From contig NW_019091375.1 in assembly GCF_001949145.1 (NCBI RefSeq), positions 2,060,705 through 2,124,704 of the forward strand: 64,000 nt of DNA, written 5' to 3'. Position 1 is the first letter of the stretch. Every line of letters begins with the position of its first letter. This stretch comes from Acanthaster planci (taxonomy: Eukaryota; Echinodermata; Asteroidea; Valvatida; Acanthasteridae). Below, piece by piece: positions 1 through 32,737 of this stretch. The notes under the pieces are model-generated. The model was not told the DNA's origin and ran no database searches. It was given only the letters and a program-made list of their open reading frames with translations. The position numbers and the translations under genes were made by a program.

Positions 1-33
1 TTGCTACTGGTACCACCTCTGCTTAACACTCAC

Positions 34-21400
<21,367 letters not shown>

Positions 21401-22631
21401 CTTGATGTTTTGATAATTAATAGTCTGATGACACTGGCATGAATATTCATCATTAAGTTATTTTTATCAATAGACGGCGCTATTTCAAAAATAAGCAGCT
21501 GGGGAATTTACTTCCACTTGTTCCGAAATGCATTGGGCAAGCTCTTTGCTGCTGCTTAAACTAAGATTTTCGTCATTATGTATCATTCCATAGAATTTGT
21601 AATAATTTTGGATTATAAAAGCATGGTTAGGTTAAGTTGTGGATAATCAAAAAAAAAAAAAAAAAAAAAGGGTCAGAAACAGCGCCCTCAATTGGCAAGA
21701 AAATTGAACACATGTTTTTCGATGCGCCGACGAGCGCGAGCTGGCACCGTTCGGTGTAATGCACCTTTATCTCAACAGGCATCCGAACAGAGCTGGGTTC
21801 TTTCCTTCATAAAAGTTACTCAGCAACGTAGCAGGTAAACAGACATTACTGTGGCCCTATCTGAAGTCTTCTTTTTTGTTTTTGTTAAGAAGAAATGACC
21901 ACGGATGAAGGCTGGTTCATATACTCGCTGTGCACTTGACGTATTCACTGTGTACGCAGCGCGAAGGTCGAATATTAATTACATCATGATTACATGTATT
22001 GTATGTCTCCAGTATGTGAAGGGAAAAGCAGTGCGTAATGAAAAAAAATGCGCGCCCCTGCGCGCAGTTTGTGAAAATAATGGATAGTGCATACGCACCA
22101 AATGGATGCGTATTTTGACGAATTAAAATTTGTTAACTTTTGTCAGATACATGTACGCAGCCAAGACTTGAGTTGAGAAAACATAAATAAAGGTAGAATG
22201 AACGTCAAATGCGGCATTTACATTACACGCTGCGTGTGTGCGAAGGCAGCGAGTATGAACCAGCCCTAAAACTGACATGACTATCTGTGCACTGTAGCTG
22301 TAGCCTGTACTTAGGCCCAGGCCTAACGTTACATGTGATGTATATCGCCCCCCTCCGTTTAAATAGTAAATTAGTTGAACTGACTCAGGCCTACTTTCAG
22401 GATTAACCACAGAGAAAATTTATAGGTTCAGAAGTCTGTCACCAAGCACGCCAAGGGGAGGAAAAATGTGGATGGAACTAAGAAAAAGATTTGGGTAGCC
22501 TAGTAATTAGAGATTGAGGATACCCAGTCTTCCTCATGTAACACTGGACCGTTGAAATTCCTTTGCATCTTGCAGGAAGCTACACCAGGGTTTAGCTAGC
22601 ATCAGGCAGCCAAAGGTGTCTCTGGTGATCG
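21401..22631. promoter_or_regulatory. Intergenic region between head-to-head genes, likely holding both promoters
   Basis: The first coding exon of KIAA0930 points left from 21400 and the piggyBac-derived gene starts at 22632. The stretch holds a poly(A) tract of about 20 bases at 21650-21669. A TTGCAG at 22570-22575 may be the acceptor of a 5'UTR exon. No TATA box can be assigned with confidence. Promoter placement is inference from orientation. Confidence 0.35.
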
Positions 22632-22801
22632 ATGTCCTCGGATCATGAGTCCTCCGACATTGAGGGCAGTCCTACCCCTCGCACGTCCCCTGCCCAACCT
22701 GCCTGGTGGTCGGACTCAGATGGCCGTCGCTCAGCTCGAGATGTGGCAGATGTCGACGAATCGCCTTGGTGGGAATCAGACGGTGAAGTTGAAAAGCAGC
22801 A
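22632..22801 (+). CDS. piggyBac-derived gene, coding exon 1
   Basis: Encodes residues 1-56 plus two bases. It is acidic, Pro/Ser-rich, with two WW motifs. The donor is CAGCA|GTACGT. The ATG is in reasonable context and an upstream acceptor-like TTGCAG suggests a further 5'UTR exon. Confidence 0.72.
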
Positions 22802-25800
22802 GTACGTTTCTTGTTCTTTTTTTTTGTCTTTGAAAACATTCAAGAAAATTGAGACGTCAGGTAAAAATCTCAACGGAGTGGAGCCAGGATGTGGGGCTGT
22901 CTCAGTTGTTTTTTCTTGATGAGTTACTAAAAAGGTCATGAGTTTTCCTGTTTATCATAAAAACCCAAGGTTATGTCCGAAAATCTTTTTACATGTACAG
23001 TATGTGCCAGTCTGTAAAAAATTTCCTAAAATGCCTTTGGGCTGCCCATTTTTTGTCCACATATTTACAACTGTGCCAAGTATGCTGTTTTCACTAGATC
23101 TTCACGCCATCTACTGTAGCCCAGCCTGGCTAGCTCATACAAACCGAACATTCGTCAGAAGAAAACAAAAATTTCTGTGGCGGGTATTGCCATTTTTAAC
23201 ATGTTATTATTTTTTTTCAACGAAAACAACAGTTCAGCGGAATAAACTGAATTTATAACAGCAAAATATCTAAGTTCCTTGCAAATTTTGATGTAGAAAT
23301 ACTGTAGATGGTTTTGTCATGGATGACAGTTTGGGTCCCCCATGTACCAGCTTGTAAATATGCGTGTAACTTGTTTGATCCCAGCATTCGAGCGGCCAAC
23401 ATACGAACAACAAATCGAGCTGTTCGTGAACATACGGGAACAAGCCGCCCAAACTCGGCCTTTATGTATGATTTCATTCTGCAATACTTGCAGGTTGTGC
23501 AGTGACAGTCCCAACATTTTGCCGAGTCCCTGTCGCAGAGCCTCTAGTGAGTCATCAGTTACTCCTACTTGGTGGGTGGAACCCTCGTCCAGAGAGCTCA
23601 GCACATCCGGTGCAGAGGTGGACGGTGGCCGAGAACACTGCTTTCTCGGTCCCAGCACTGAAGCAGGCAGCGAGCGGGAAAGAGGTGGTGATAAAGACGG
23701 GAGTCTGTCCGAGTCTTGGAAGAGCCGAAAGAGATCAAGGTCCGTCTGATCAAGAAAATTAAGAGCCAAAATAATTTGGTAACGTCTCAAATTTAGGGAT
23801 TGTGAATACATTTTAGTGGCAATATCACATTCTCAAATTGGGACAGTATTCCTACTTGGGTTGGATTTGTTCCTCCTTACTATTTTGGTATTTCTTTTTG
23901 GAATGTAAACTGGTTCCCTTCTGTGTCAATAATGTTGACGTTTGGTAGCCTTCAACTGTAAAAATAGAGTACATGAAAGACAGAATGCTTTCAATGCCCC
24001 TTTCTGTTTTGAAATACAGCGAGCACACAGCAGTCAAATTAAATCAAAGTTGTGCAGAAGTTGAGTTCAATGGGAAAAAGGGTCATTCTATAAATTTGGG
24101 GTCCAATTTTGTTCCCCTCCCTGTTACGTCAGGCAGAAGATTTTCAATGTTTAGAACTCACTGTTTAATTTATCCCAAGACTGAAGAAGTACTGCAAATT
24201 ATATGTACCTGCCAAACAAATGAAAATAGTTTGAAATCAATTTTGGTGATACGTCCCTTGTCAAACGTGTCCGATGGTATACATGTCAGAGGTCACAGGG
24301 ACGGAAAAATGTCACACTTTGGACCCCAAATTTATAGAATTACCCATAAAGAAAAATTGAACTTTATTTGAATCACAATGCAGGTTGACGGAAATGCAAA
24401 AAACAGCTGTATGTATCCATAGGCCCATAATTTATGATTATTCAGGACGCCACTTAAAAAATCAACAAAATGGGTCTAGAAAGTTTCAATTGTAAGTTTT
24501 GGAAACAGAGGTTGAGTCGTGTAATTGTGGTGTCTGCCGGACATAAAGATGTCTCCCAGTTGGGACTGAAGCCCTTCCCACTTGAAATCCATTTCCAACG
24601 TAGACCAGGTGCTGTTTTTACGTGGCACTGATGCGGTTTCCAGTTGGAAAACATGCTTTCCCTTTTGAAATGCATGTTGTTCCGACCTGTTGCCCCCACT
24701 TGGAACACACGTACACACCATCCGCGCTTTGGAAGCATGCTTGCTCTCTTTGAGCTCAAATTAGCCCAACTTTGTGCACACACTGTAGGTCCTATTCATC
24801 AGGGCATATCTGGGCAAGTTTTGACGCAGTTTCACCAGCCCGCAATAGCATCCCACTCAAACAATACAACCTCGTGGAACCAGTTTTTTTAGCAAATCCT
24901 GTCGCCACTCACATTGTGCTATGGATTGCCACTCGCCTTGCATTCACAGCCTCTACAATCTTGTCCAACAATATTCAGGTCACTGATTTACTGATGTACA
25001 TGTATAGCCATCAAACTCTCCAGTGGTTTAACAGCACAAAAAGATGCATGAATGCCCACAGTCACTCTGTTGTACAGTTTTCTATATATGGAACACAATT
25101 ATGCACAGGTTCAAATGACACAGGCTCTTTTATGGGGTCCTCTTCACTGTAGGTGGTTTATGCACAATGATGCACATGAAACAGTGAATTAATTTTGGAG
25201 TTTTGCCCTGCCAGACGTGTATTTTAACACTGCATACTCAGGGTATGCCCCCGAAGACTTGTGACAAAGCCACAAATGTACTCGGGTGGGACCCACGACC
25301 TCCTGCTTACTAGTGAAACAGTGAGGCACAGTTGTTGGATAGCACAAAAGTGCAATCTGATATTCCTGTGAGGGATAGTTGGTGTAGTGCACAATATGAC
25401 AGCTGTGCTTCTTTGTCCAGTTTACAATCTGACCCCAAGAGTGACTTCAGCATAGGAGGGGTTTTAATGAGACCATGCCCAAGGACCCAGTTTGAAATGG
25501 TTGACTTCATGTATACCGTGAAATCGTCCATCATTCAAGAGACATTGGTTTACAATGTATAGTTAACTGTATTTGTTATTCAAACTTGCGCCCTGTTTGT
25601 AGTGTTAGCATCTCCGGAAACATTCAGAAGTGCTTCATTTTTTCTGGTAAACAGGTTTCGAGTGTCGTCTTTTTTGTTCTATTTGATGTTTGATAGGGAG
25701 CAATCACATCAATCAAGCATATGTCAGAGGGAACCACCGCTTAGCAAACCAAAGTTGGAACCACCATCTCCGAATGCTGAACCACGCTCTGTCCTCCAAG

Positions 25801-27473
25801 ACCTCAAGAGAGGCATCTTCCAACCCATCCAGTCATTCCTCCTCTTCTTCAATGTGGACCTCCTGACCAAAATTTGTGATCTGACCAATGCCGAGGGGTG
25901 GCAGAGGATCCTCCAAGAGCCCTCTCTCGCCAGCGAAGACGGCTCCTGGAGCGAGGTGACGGTGAAAGAGATGTACGCACTCCTGGCGGTGGTTTTGATG
26001 ATGCGGCAGCACCCGGATGTCTGCTTTGGAGCCTTCTGGCGGGAGCAACCAGACCAGTCGGGCTGCTGGCCTAGGGAGTTGATGAAACGCAGTCGGTTTT
26101 TCACCCTCCTCCAAGTGCTCCGGCTTCATGTATCAGAGCACATGGACGACACTTCCAAAGTTGACGTGACCTACCAACGGACAGCAGCAGACAGCGAAAT
26201 CCAGCAGTCTCAATCCAGTTTCATCAAAGATGGTTTGCCACCGAAGGGACTGAAATACATCTTTGATCACATAGAGAGAATATTCCAAGTTTTCTTTAAT
26301 GAGTTTGAATTTCAGTGTTTTGAGGATGTCTCGTTGAGTGATCAAAGTTATCAGGTAAAAATGCAAAATTACATGCGGATCTCTCCATCGTCTTTTGACA
26401 CACCCGTTGATAAAACCTTAGATTCCCAGTCAAAGTCGGAGAAGGTAAGCCACGTGGAACCAATCACAGACTTGGCTACTTGCAACAGAGCAATATCAGC
26501 TCAGGGAAGCTTAACATCCAACCAAGTTGAAGAATCAGGAAAGAGAGAAAATGAGCTGGGCTCATCCAAAGTGAGATCAGAAGAACGTGAGCGGGATGGA
26601 AAGCTATCAGATCTGGCATCAAGTACTTCAAGCAAACTGCCTTCCATTCACAGCAATGGTATGTCCAAGATAACGCGCATGTCAAACAAAATCAAAGTAA
26701 GATGGCAGCAGGGTAACCTTCTGAGTGTGATTATTACCAAAGATAGTACCAGGGCCTCTCCAATCACCTTGAATGCCACGACCGACAAGTATGGGACTGA
26801 AGATGGACAAAGCGGATCACAATCCTGGAAAGAGGTCTTTGTACCCTGCCCAGAGTTGGTGTACCGAGATTGTGCTTTAGGATTGCCTTGCAATACTACA
26901 GACTCGGTTAGCGGAGATCGTTCTGGCTGGGAAGGGCTTGGGAAATCATTCCTCTATCACTATCTGCACTTAGCCGTTTACTTTGCTTCATCCAGAGAAG
27001 TCACGCGAATGCATCTAGGATCAAACAAGTTGCTACCAGATTTAGATTCTTTAGAACGGATCATCAAAGGCTTGGCTTTACTTGGAAAACCAGATTCCAT
27101 TTTGCAGTCGGATTCTGACAGCGAAGCGAGCGAATCAGACACAAGTTGCTACATGATGTCAACGGACCACAGCGACAGTGATGGCCTAGACGACCAGGAC
27201 TGCAAGAATAAGGCAGGGCGACCGAAGCCGCATAAGTATGTGCAGGCCCGCAGCCGGTTGGGACGCAAGTGCGCCCTCTGTTGGGCACTGTACCAGGAGT
27301 CTCGACAGGTCCACACGCGCTGCACCCGTTGCGGCTGGCACCTCTGCCTGTCGCAGTTCCGCAATTGCATGCAAGAGGCACACCAAGACAAAGAAATAAT
27401 GAAGCAGCTGTGGGACAAGGACGCTAATGATGTACAAAGTACCAGTGATACAAGTGAAACAGTGAATTCATAG
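22632..27473 (+). CDS. piggyBac transposase-derived protein (three exons, probably domesticated)
   Basis: Exons 22632-22801, 23494-23739 and 25697-27473 join in phase 2/2 to give 730 residues. Residues 1-138 are acidic and Ser-rich with repeated Trp pairs (PAWWSDSD, SPWWESDGE), as expected of a linker-like tail. Residues about 170-285 match the N-terminal half of the piggyBac (DDE_Tnp_1_7) domain: LFFNVDLLTKICDLTN, VTVKEMYALLAVVLMM and RSRFFTLLQVLRLH. Residues about 549-572 (GWEGLGKSFLYHYLHLAVYF) resemble the end of the core. The C-terminus has the family's cysteine-rich zinc module (C664, C667, C681, C684, H687, C689, C696, H701). The middle is largely Ser-rich sequence and I cannot find the Asp triad, so it is probably not a working transposase. 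Introns, an intact frame and no visible terminal repeats suggest a host gene. Function is unknown; DNA binding is plausible. Confidence 0.82.
23494..23739 (+). CDS. piggyBac-derived gene, coding exon 2
   Basis: Encodes residues 57-138, Ser/Glu/Gly-rich, with another WW (TPTWWVEPSS) echoing exon 1 and a basic end (SWKSRKRSR) that could be a nuclear localisation signal. The acceptor is ACTTGCAG and the donor is TCAAG|GTCCGT. Both phases fit. Confidence 0.75.
24080..24345. mobile_element. GGGTAATTC foldback family, copy 1
   Basis: A nearly palindromic element. GGGTCATTCTATAAATTTGG at the left mirrors CCAAATTTATAGAATTACCC at the right, and the inner arms also pair (TTCCCCTCCCTGTTACGTCA). It lies in intron 2 of the piggyBac-derived gene. 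Confidence 0.78.
25247..25330 (-). repeat. Possible tRNA-like SINE fragment
   Basis: On the minus strand AGGTCGTGGGTCCCACCCG resembles a tRNA B box with its stem. No full tRNA is present. It is in intron 2 of the piggyBac-derived gene. Confidence 0.3.
25697..27473 (+). CDS. piggyBac-derived gene, coding exon 3 (transposase-like region)
   Basis: Encodes residues 139-730 and carries all recognisable piggyBac homology, an acidic patch (SDSDSEASESD, about residue 611) and the C-terminal zinc module. The acceptor is TTTGATAG. The frame is also open for about 95 bases upstream, but exon 2 phase supports splicing here. Stop TAG at 27471-27473. Confidence 0.88.
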
Positions 27474-28190
27474 GCGTTTATTCCAATTTCAGGTTTGTGG
27501 ATGTTTCTACAGCAGAGAATGGGCTTCAACTCAGGGAATGAAAGTTATAAAATATTAGATAACATAATTTAAGAACTCACAGACTTCCTTCTGGAAAGCC
27601 AGAGAATTACATTTATATCATACATGCACCATCAGAATATTCCAGTATCAGTGAGGTCACCAGTGGCCCCCCCACGTTTTTGACTGATGGGCTAGCCTTT
27701 GGGTGGGGCATAATGGATCAACCTGTGAAAAGCTCATGCCTCATAGTCGAACAACTGGACCACCCCCCCCCCCTTTGGAAATCATTCTGCCACCAGCACA
27801 CACTATCACACAATAGAGGGTGCAGTTTACAGAATGTGCCCAAATTCAAAACTAACAGAATGAATACTCAGCAAAACACTTTGCTTTGTGGAATCGAATG
27901 CATCTTGGAATCAATTAAAGTGATCTTGATCCACAGAGGCGTGTTGGCCAAAAGAATGTTTTCCAGGACAGGAAAAAAGGCCAGAAAGTTTTTGTTCCCA
28001 GTTTAATGAACTTGGATATTGGCTATGCGAGTGTATTCAATTGTATTGTCCTCTTTAAATTTATTTACACGTGTTTAAGTAACTTTTTACAAAGCCATTT
28101 GGAGAAGACTGGTGTAAATATTTGTGCAATTTGTAGTATTTTTAACTGAAAATAAATATGACTTGTAAATAAATTTTGAAGAACATTCAC
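27474..28190 (+). other. Probable 3'UTR of the piggyBac-derived gene with poly(A) signals
   Basis: No coding sequence is seen after the stop. Two AATAAA hexamers at 28151-28156 and 28168-28173 are good candidates for the cleavage signal. A short C-run lies at 27763-27772. Confidence 0.5.
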
Positions 28191-29268
28191 ATATTCTGGA
28201 GACTTTAATTGACTGATTTCTGTATTTGTTGGCTTTGTTACAATTTGTTTTTGGGGGGTGCTCTTTGTCAAAAGGTTGGAAGACCCTGTAAAAAACACAA
28301 AATCATATGGGGTCTTATTTTGCATATAATCAACAGCGACAATGCTATGTAGTTCCCTGCCCCTCCCGGAACAAGAATTTCCAAACCCTCCAGCAACAAA
28401 TCCAGGATCCCGAGATACAGCAGTCCCTTAGAGTTTGATCTGTCCTCTGGTATATGTTTCTTATAAAATTTGCTGTCCTTTTAATACCCCCGGCCTACAC
28501 TGCAAGTGGAAAGTAGCGAGGAGAATCATCGATTGCCCTAAGTCAATACCCTCGCCTTGAGTGCGAGTCAGGTCACCCTCCCTCGTGCAGATGCCCCGCC
28601 CCTTCTTCTTTGATTGGAGCAACATGTTCACGAGAGGACTTGGACAAGTCAACACGGTAATGCAGTCTGGCGCCTTGCTAAGAAGTTAATCCGGCTATGA
28701 ACAGCATAGGGGAGGTGTCTGGGCTGAATACACGTGTCAAAATTGGTAAAAGTACCCGCGATATAACAGTGAACACTTAACAGAGGGTCGATCATGAACA
28801 CGAAGGTGCAGTGCAGTGACTGCTTATTGAATTTACCAAATAATCTCCCAGTTTATTCAAGCATAGTCTTTTTGAAATATTTTAATGATTTTTCGTTGGA
28901 GTTAGCAGAGAACAGAAAGTCTACGAGCCGTAACGACCGTATAAACCGTCAATTTCCAAACAAAAAGTTGCAGTTGACTTGATCATGCTGATCGACTGAT
29001 CGATGAATGATAGACGTGATCATGGATCATTGGATGGTGGTTGAAGAAGTTGACAACATCGTTGGATATGTCACATTGTCCTTGTCACTTATCAGCATAT
29101 TATTAGGCCCTATTGTGAACACAGTGAAGGGCATGGGACCCATGATGAGTCATGGGGGTCATGACTGGGGTAGGCCTAGGGCCTGCTTCCAGGCACTCTC
29201 GATGTACATAGACCTAGGCTATCATGAGGCCTATTGCCAGCTAGCTCATGCCAGTGTATCATGTGCAT
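28191..29268. other. Intergenic stretch without recognised genes
   Basis: I see no conserved coding sequence here. Short ORFs near 28794 and 29007 have no family resemblance. The stretch separates the piggyBac-derived gene from the foldback element at 29269 and the zinc-finger gene, and could hold upstream exons or a promoter of the latter. Confidence 0.4.
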
Positions 29269-29641
29269 GTTACGCTCCAACTATAGCATCAGTCCATACT
29301 ATAGTTGGACCCATCCCAACTACAGTTGGGTCCGTCCCAACTAGAGTGCTACAGTTGGGCCGGCCCAACTACAGCAGAGAGGTCCTGTGTGCATGATGTG
29401 CCCAGCATGTGCCAAAGTCATATTGTTTACAAATGTCATGTCATTGGTCATAGGGCTAGATGAACAGATGAAGTGCCACATTTTTGATGAATTGTGTCAA
29501 GTGTGAGACACATTGACTTGGATAATGTTTAGACATTTCCCACAGACATTGCTCAACAATAGTTGGGCAAGCCCAACTGCAGCACTACATTTGGGACCGT
29601 CCCAACTATGGTTGAGACTTGTGCTATAGTTGGGACGTAAC
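29269..29641. mobile_element. Foldback element built from AGTTGGG/CCCAACT palindromes
   Basis: The ends GTTACGCTCCAACTATAGCA and TGCTATAGTTGGGACGTAAC are inverted repeats. Each arm (about 100 bases) itself contains several copies of CCCAACTACAGTTGGG-like palindromes, and an unrelated spacer of about 170 bases lies between the arms. It is non-coding. Confidence 0.75.
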
Positions 29642-30087
29642 ACGTACATCATGGTACATGCATGGTGTACATGTACATCATTAAAATGGTATATGGCACA
29701 ACGTAGTAACACTTACTCGAGAACTGTGGGGTTCATCATCCGCCGCACGAGTGTAGGCCTACACCACAGTTCTAAGACTTGGGGTTGACTAGCCCGATGA
29801 GTGCAGCCTTGATACTCGCCTTGCTCTATGCGACTATGATACACCAAGGCAAGTATCCAGACACACTCGTAGGTATAGGGGTAGACAACCCCGTGTGTCT
29901 GCCTGACAGTCATCATGGCCACAACAGATTCTGGATGGTGAAATGATTGGCACGATTTCGCTGGTCATGCCGGTTGCCTGATTTGCAGTAAATAAAATAA
30001 CTTCTGTGAGACTAAGAGCTTACATGTTTTTTATATACTTCTAAAAACTGGAAGTCCCCCAAGTGGGAACAAAAGAAATCAACTAAT

Positions 30088-30332
30088 GGGTAATTCCAGA
30101 AATTAGGGGTCAATTTTTTTCGTGCCCCTGTCACATCTGACATATGATTTTGTAAGATCAGAACACATTTTCTAATTTCTATGAGTGATGAATTTATGCA
30201 AATTACCTGCCAAACAAAAAGTTACATCGTTTGAAATCAATTCCAGTGATATTTCCACGTCAGATAACGAAGGTCAGATGTAACGGGCACAAAAATGTCA
30301 CACTTCTGGACCATTAATTTCTAGAATTACCC
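30088..30332. mobile_element. GGGTAATTC foldback family, copy 2
   Basis: Left terminus is GGGTAATTCCAGAAATTAGG and right terminus is TTAATTTCTAGAATTACCC. Shared interior words include ACACATTTTCTAATTTC and AAATTACCTGCCAAACAAA. It ends about 130 bases upstream of the zinc-finger ATG. Confidence 0.8.
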
Positions 30333-30464
30333 TAATACACGTACATGTAAAAACCATTTGAAGTTTTATGTAGTCCCATGATCAGATTTGTAGACATGCA
30401 TTTACTGTACTTATGTCTTCTTTTAAGGGCAGGATTGATGATCCATGATCGCAGCTTTTAAAAA

Positions 30465-31415
30465 ATGGAGGAAGTTCATATACTCCAGGTTCCAGTCCTT
30501 AGTGTGCCAGAGAAGCCTCACATTTGTGACATTTGTGGTAAGGGGTACCTCCACGCCAGCAAGCTTGTGATCCACCAGCGTGTCCACACGGGCGAGAGAC
30601 CATACACATGCGACCTATGTGGCAGGAGCTTTGCCGAGAAGGGCAGTCTCAAGAACCACCGCCGCACGCACTCGGATCAGAAGCCGCATGCCTGTGATAT
30701 CTGCGGAATGGCCTACACCCGTAGGAGCGGCCTACTGGTCCACATGCGGGCCCACTCGGGAGACAGACCATTCATCTGTGGCCTGTGCGGCCGGGCATTT
30801 CCGCAGCAGAGCGATCTGGACAAGCATAGCCTCTCCCACAACAACAGCAGGCCTTACAAGTGCGACATCTGCGAGAAGGCCTTCGACTTTCGCAGCAAGC
30901 TCATGACTCACCAGCGGATGCACAGCAGTGAGAAGCCTTTCGTCTGCAACATATGCGGCAAGGCCTACTCACAGCGAAGCAGCCTCAACAACCACCGGAT
31001 CACTCACGCTGACGACAAGCCCCACAGCTGTGACGTTTGTGGCCGCTCGTTCAACCGGAAAACTCACCTCATGGCCCACCAACTAACCCACTCATTTGTG
31101 TGCGGCGACTGCGGCCGCTGCTTCTCAGATGAGAGCGATCTCAGCAAGCACCAGCTCACTCATGAGAAGCCATACTGCTGCGAGTTCTGTGACAAAGCCT
31201 TCAAACACTCCAGCAAACTCCAAGCTCACAAACGCACTCACACGGGCGAGAAGCCCTTCATCTGCCAAATCTGCGGGCGGGCATTCTCACAACCGGGCAG
31301 TTTAAAGACTCACCAGGCTATCCACAACAGAAACCACGCCACACAGCTGCAACTCGTGCAGCAAAGCCTTTGCCAATCCGAACAATCTCATCACACACCA
31401 AAGGAGTCACAGTGA
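30465..31415 (+). CDS. C2H2 zinc-finger protein, ten fingers in frame
   Basis: An uninterrupted 316-residue ORF. Ten tandem C2H2 fingers run from C21 to H287 with the usual 28-residue spacing and TGERP/TGEKP-type linkers (HTGERPY, HTGEKPF). The linkers between fingers 7-8 and 8-9 are shortened (THSFVCGDC, THEKPYCCEFC). Such proteins bind DNA in the nucleus. I see no KRAB, BTB or ZAD domain, so the subfamily is undetermined. The ATG at 30465 lies 18 residues before the first finger; an upstream coding exon is possible because acceptor-like AGs precede it. The last 29 residues are not finger-like, and an eleventh finger continues in a different frame directly after (31348-31506), so the true C-terminus is doubtful. 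Confidence 0.85.
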   Translation: MEEVHILQVPVLSVPEKPHICDICGKGYLHASKLVIHQRVHTGERPYTCDLCGRSFAEKGSLKNHRRTHSDQKPHACDICGMAYTRRSGLLVHMRAHSGDRPFICGLCGRAFPQQSDLDKHSLSHNNSRPYKCDICEKAFDFRSKLMTHQRMHSSEKPFVCNICGKAYSQRSSLNNHRITHADDKPHSCDVCGRSFNRKTHLMAHQLTHSFVCGDCGRCFSDESDLSKHQLTHEKPYCCEFCDKAFKHSSKLQAHKRTHTGEKPFICQICGRAFSQPGSLKTHQAIHNRNHATQLQLVQQSLCQSEQSHHTPKESQ

Positions 31416-31506
31416 TGAACAGCAATTCTTTGTGGCATTAGCGTCAAAGGTTTCTGTACCTCAGTGGACATTTAAACGTTACCTCACCCACAATCAATCC
31501 GTATAA
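31345..31506 (+). pseudogene. Eleventh zinc finger and tail in a shifted frame
   Basis: In the +1 frame relative to the main ORF, 31348-31410 encodes C-N-S-C...KAFANPNNLITHQRSH, a canonical C2H2 finger in register with the preceding ones. That frame then stays open to TAA at 31504-31506. This is either a real frameshift that truncates the protein or an assembly/sequencing indel near 31340-31347. Confidence 0.8.
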
Positions 31507-31616
31507 AGTCCTTTCTACAATCCCAAAACAGAGCCTTAAATCTTCCTTGTAAGTAGGGTATTGTGAAGGATTGTGGTTGTGAATGATTTTGAAGGAAGCA
31601 TTGTCCTCAAGGTCAA

Positions 31617-32137
31617 GGGTTTGACCTAAGCTTGGATGGTATTGTATTTTTAATACCCCGATATTTGTGATAAAAATACTGCAATGTATTCACTAATACC
31701 GCAATATTCTGTGAAGTAGGGTATCAGGTGTGCGTAATCAAAAAGCAAGGGTGATAAGTAGCGACTCCTGGGAATGCCAACAACTACTGACTTCCAGTCC
31801 CACTCTAAAAGCTGCACCAAAGCCACAAACACAATGACGGGGGACAGTGAAACTTCAAAGGGTTTTGGCTGGTGGGTGCAAAGTTATTGCTAAGTGATAG
31901 AGCAGACATGACACTGGGTGACTTTTCCCACAAGAGATGGAGTGAAATATGACAATATGGTGGTTTTCCTTTATTCTCAAAGCATAGTAACAAGAATATC
32001 TTGGTATCGAAATTCCATACGGTATATTTACCGGTATTTCAGTACTTATGGATCACCACACCAGTCGGTATTTTTCGGTATTGAAAAATATCGTCACTAT
32101 TCGGTAATACTGAAATACAATCCAAGCCTAGTTTGAC
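31617..32137. mobile_element. Foldback element with GTTTGACCTAAGCTTGGAT termini
   Basis: Left GTTTGACCTAAGCTTGGATG pairs with right AATCCAAGCCTAGTTTGAC. Both arms are rich in GGTATTTTTC-like and CAATACCG-like words. About 520 bases, immediately downstream of the zinc-finger gene. Confidence 0.6.
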
Positions 32138-32562
32138 TTTGTGCTGTTTATGCTCAGCCATGCTTAATGTAAGATTTCAGCTCTCCCAGTTTTGCAAAAT
32201 TTAAGTTTTACAGAGAAATGTACTCAGCCGAGCACTTCAAGAGTATGTTTGTCCTAAAAACGTAAGTAAACAGTGATGGTCTGAGTCAGGATTAGCTGCT
32301 TCGTAATCTTGACCTTTGCCAATGTAGCATGAAATACCAATGTACAGTATTTCAGCTTTGTTCCCTCCTGACTAGTTAAATATTGCGCCGAGAACGTGGT
32401 ACTCGAAAAGTACTGGCCCAAAACACTAGCATCACGCCCCATTTAAAGAAGCAGTCCCTCTTCCACCCTGCAAAATCTGCTAAACTTACCGTCAGGTTCT
32501 AGATTCTGAGAAATAAAGATAGCCTTTTAGCACAAGATGGCCATCCCGCCGTGGCATTTGAA

Positions 32563-32737
32563 GCAAGATGTGGGACGGAGAGAACCCCCCCCCCGCCTTT
32601 GTGTTGGTCATTGCTTGATCGGAATCTCAGGAATTCTTTACAGACTTCTAGGGGGGGGGTGTGTTGGGTAACAATAGTCTAGAGTGTGTACAGGGATTGG
32701 ACAGGTAAGGGAGGTACCCCTCCGTCCCATATCTTGC
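32563..32737. mobile_element. GCAAGATRTGGGACGGAG foldback family, copy 1
   Basis: Left GCAAGATGTGGGACGGAGAG and right CTCCGTCCCATATCTTGC are inverted. The similarity extends outward (CCGTGG...CCACGG). C and G runs flank the loop. It is the intact relative of the element that contains the assembly gap at 48597-48728. Confidence 0.75.
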
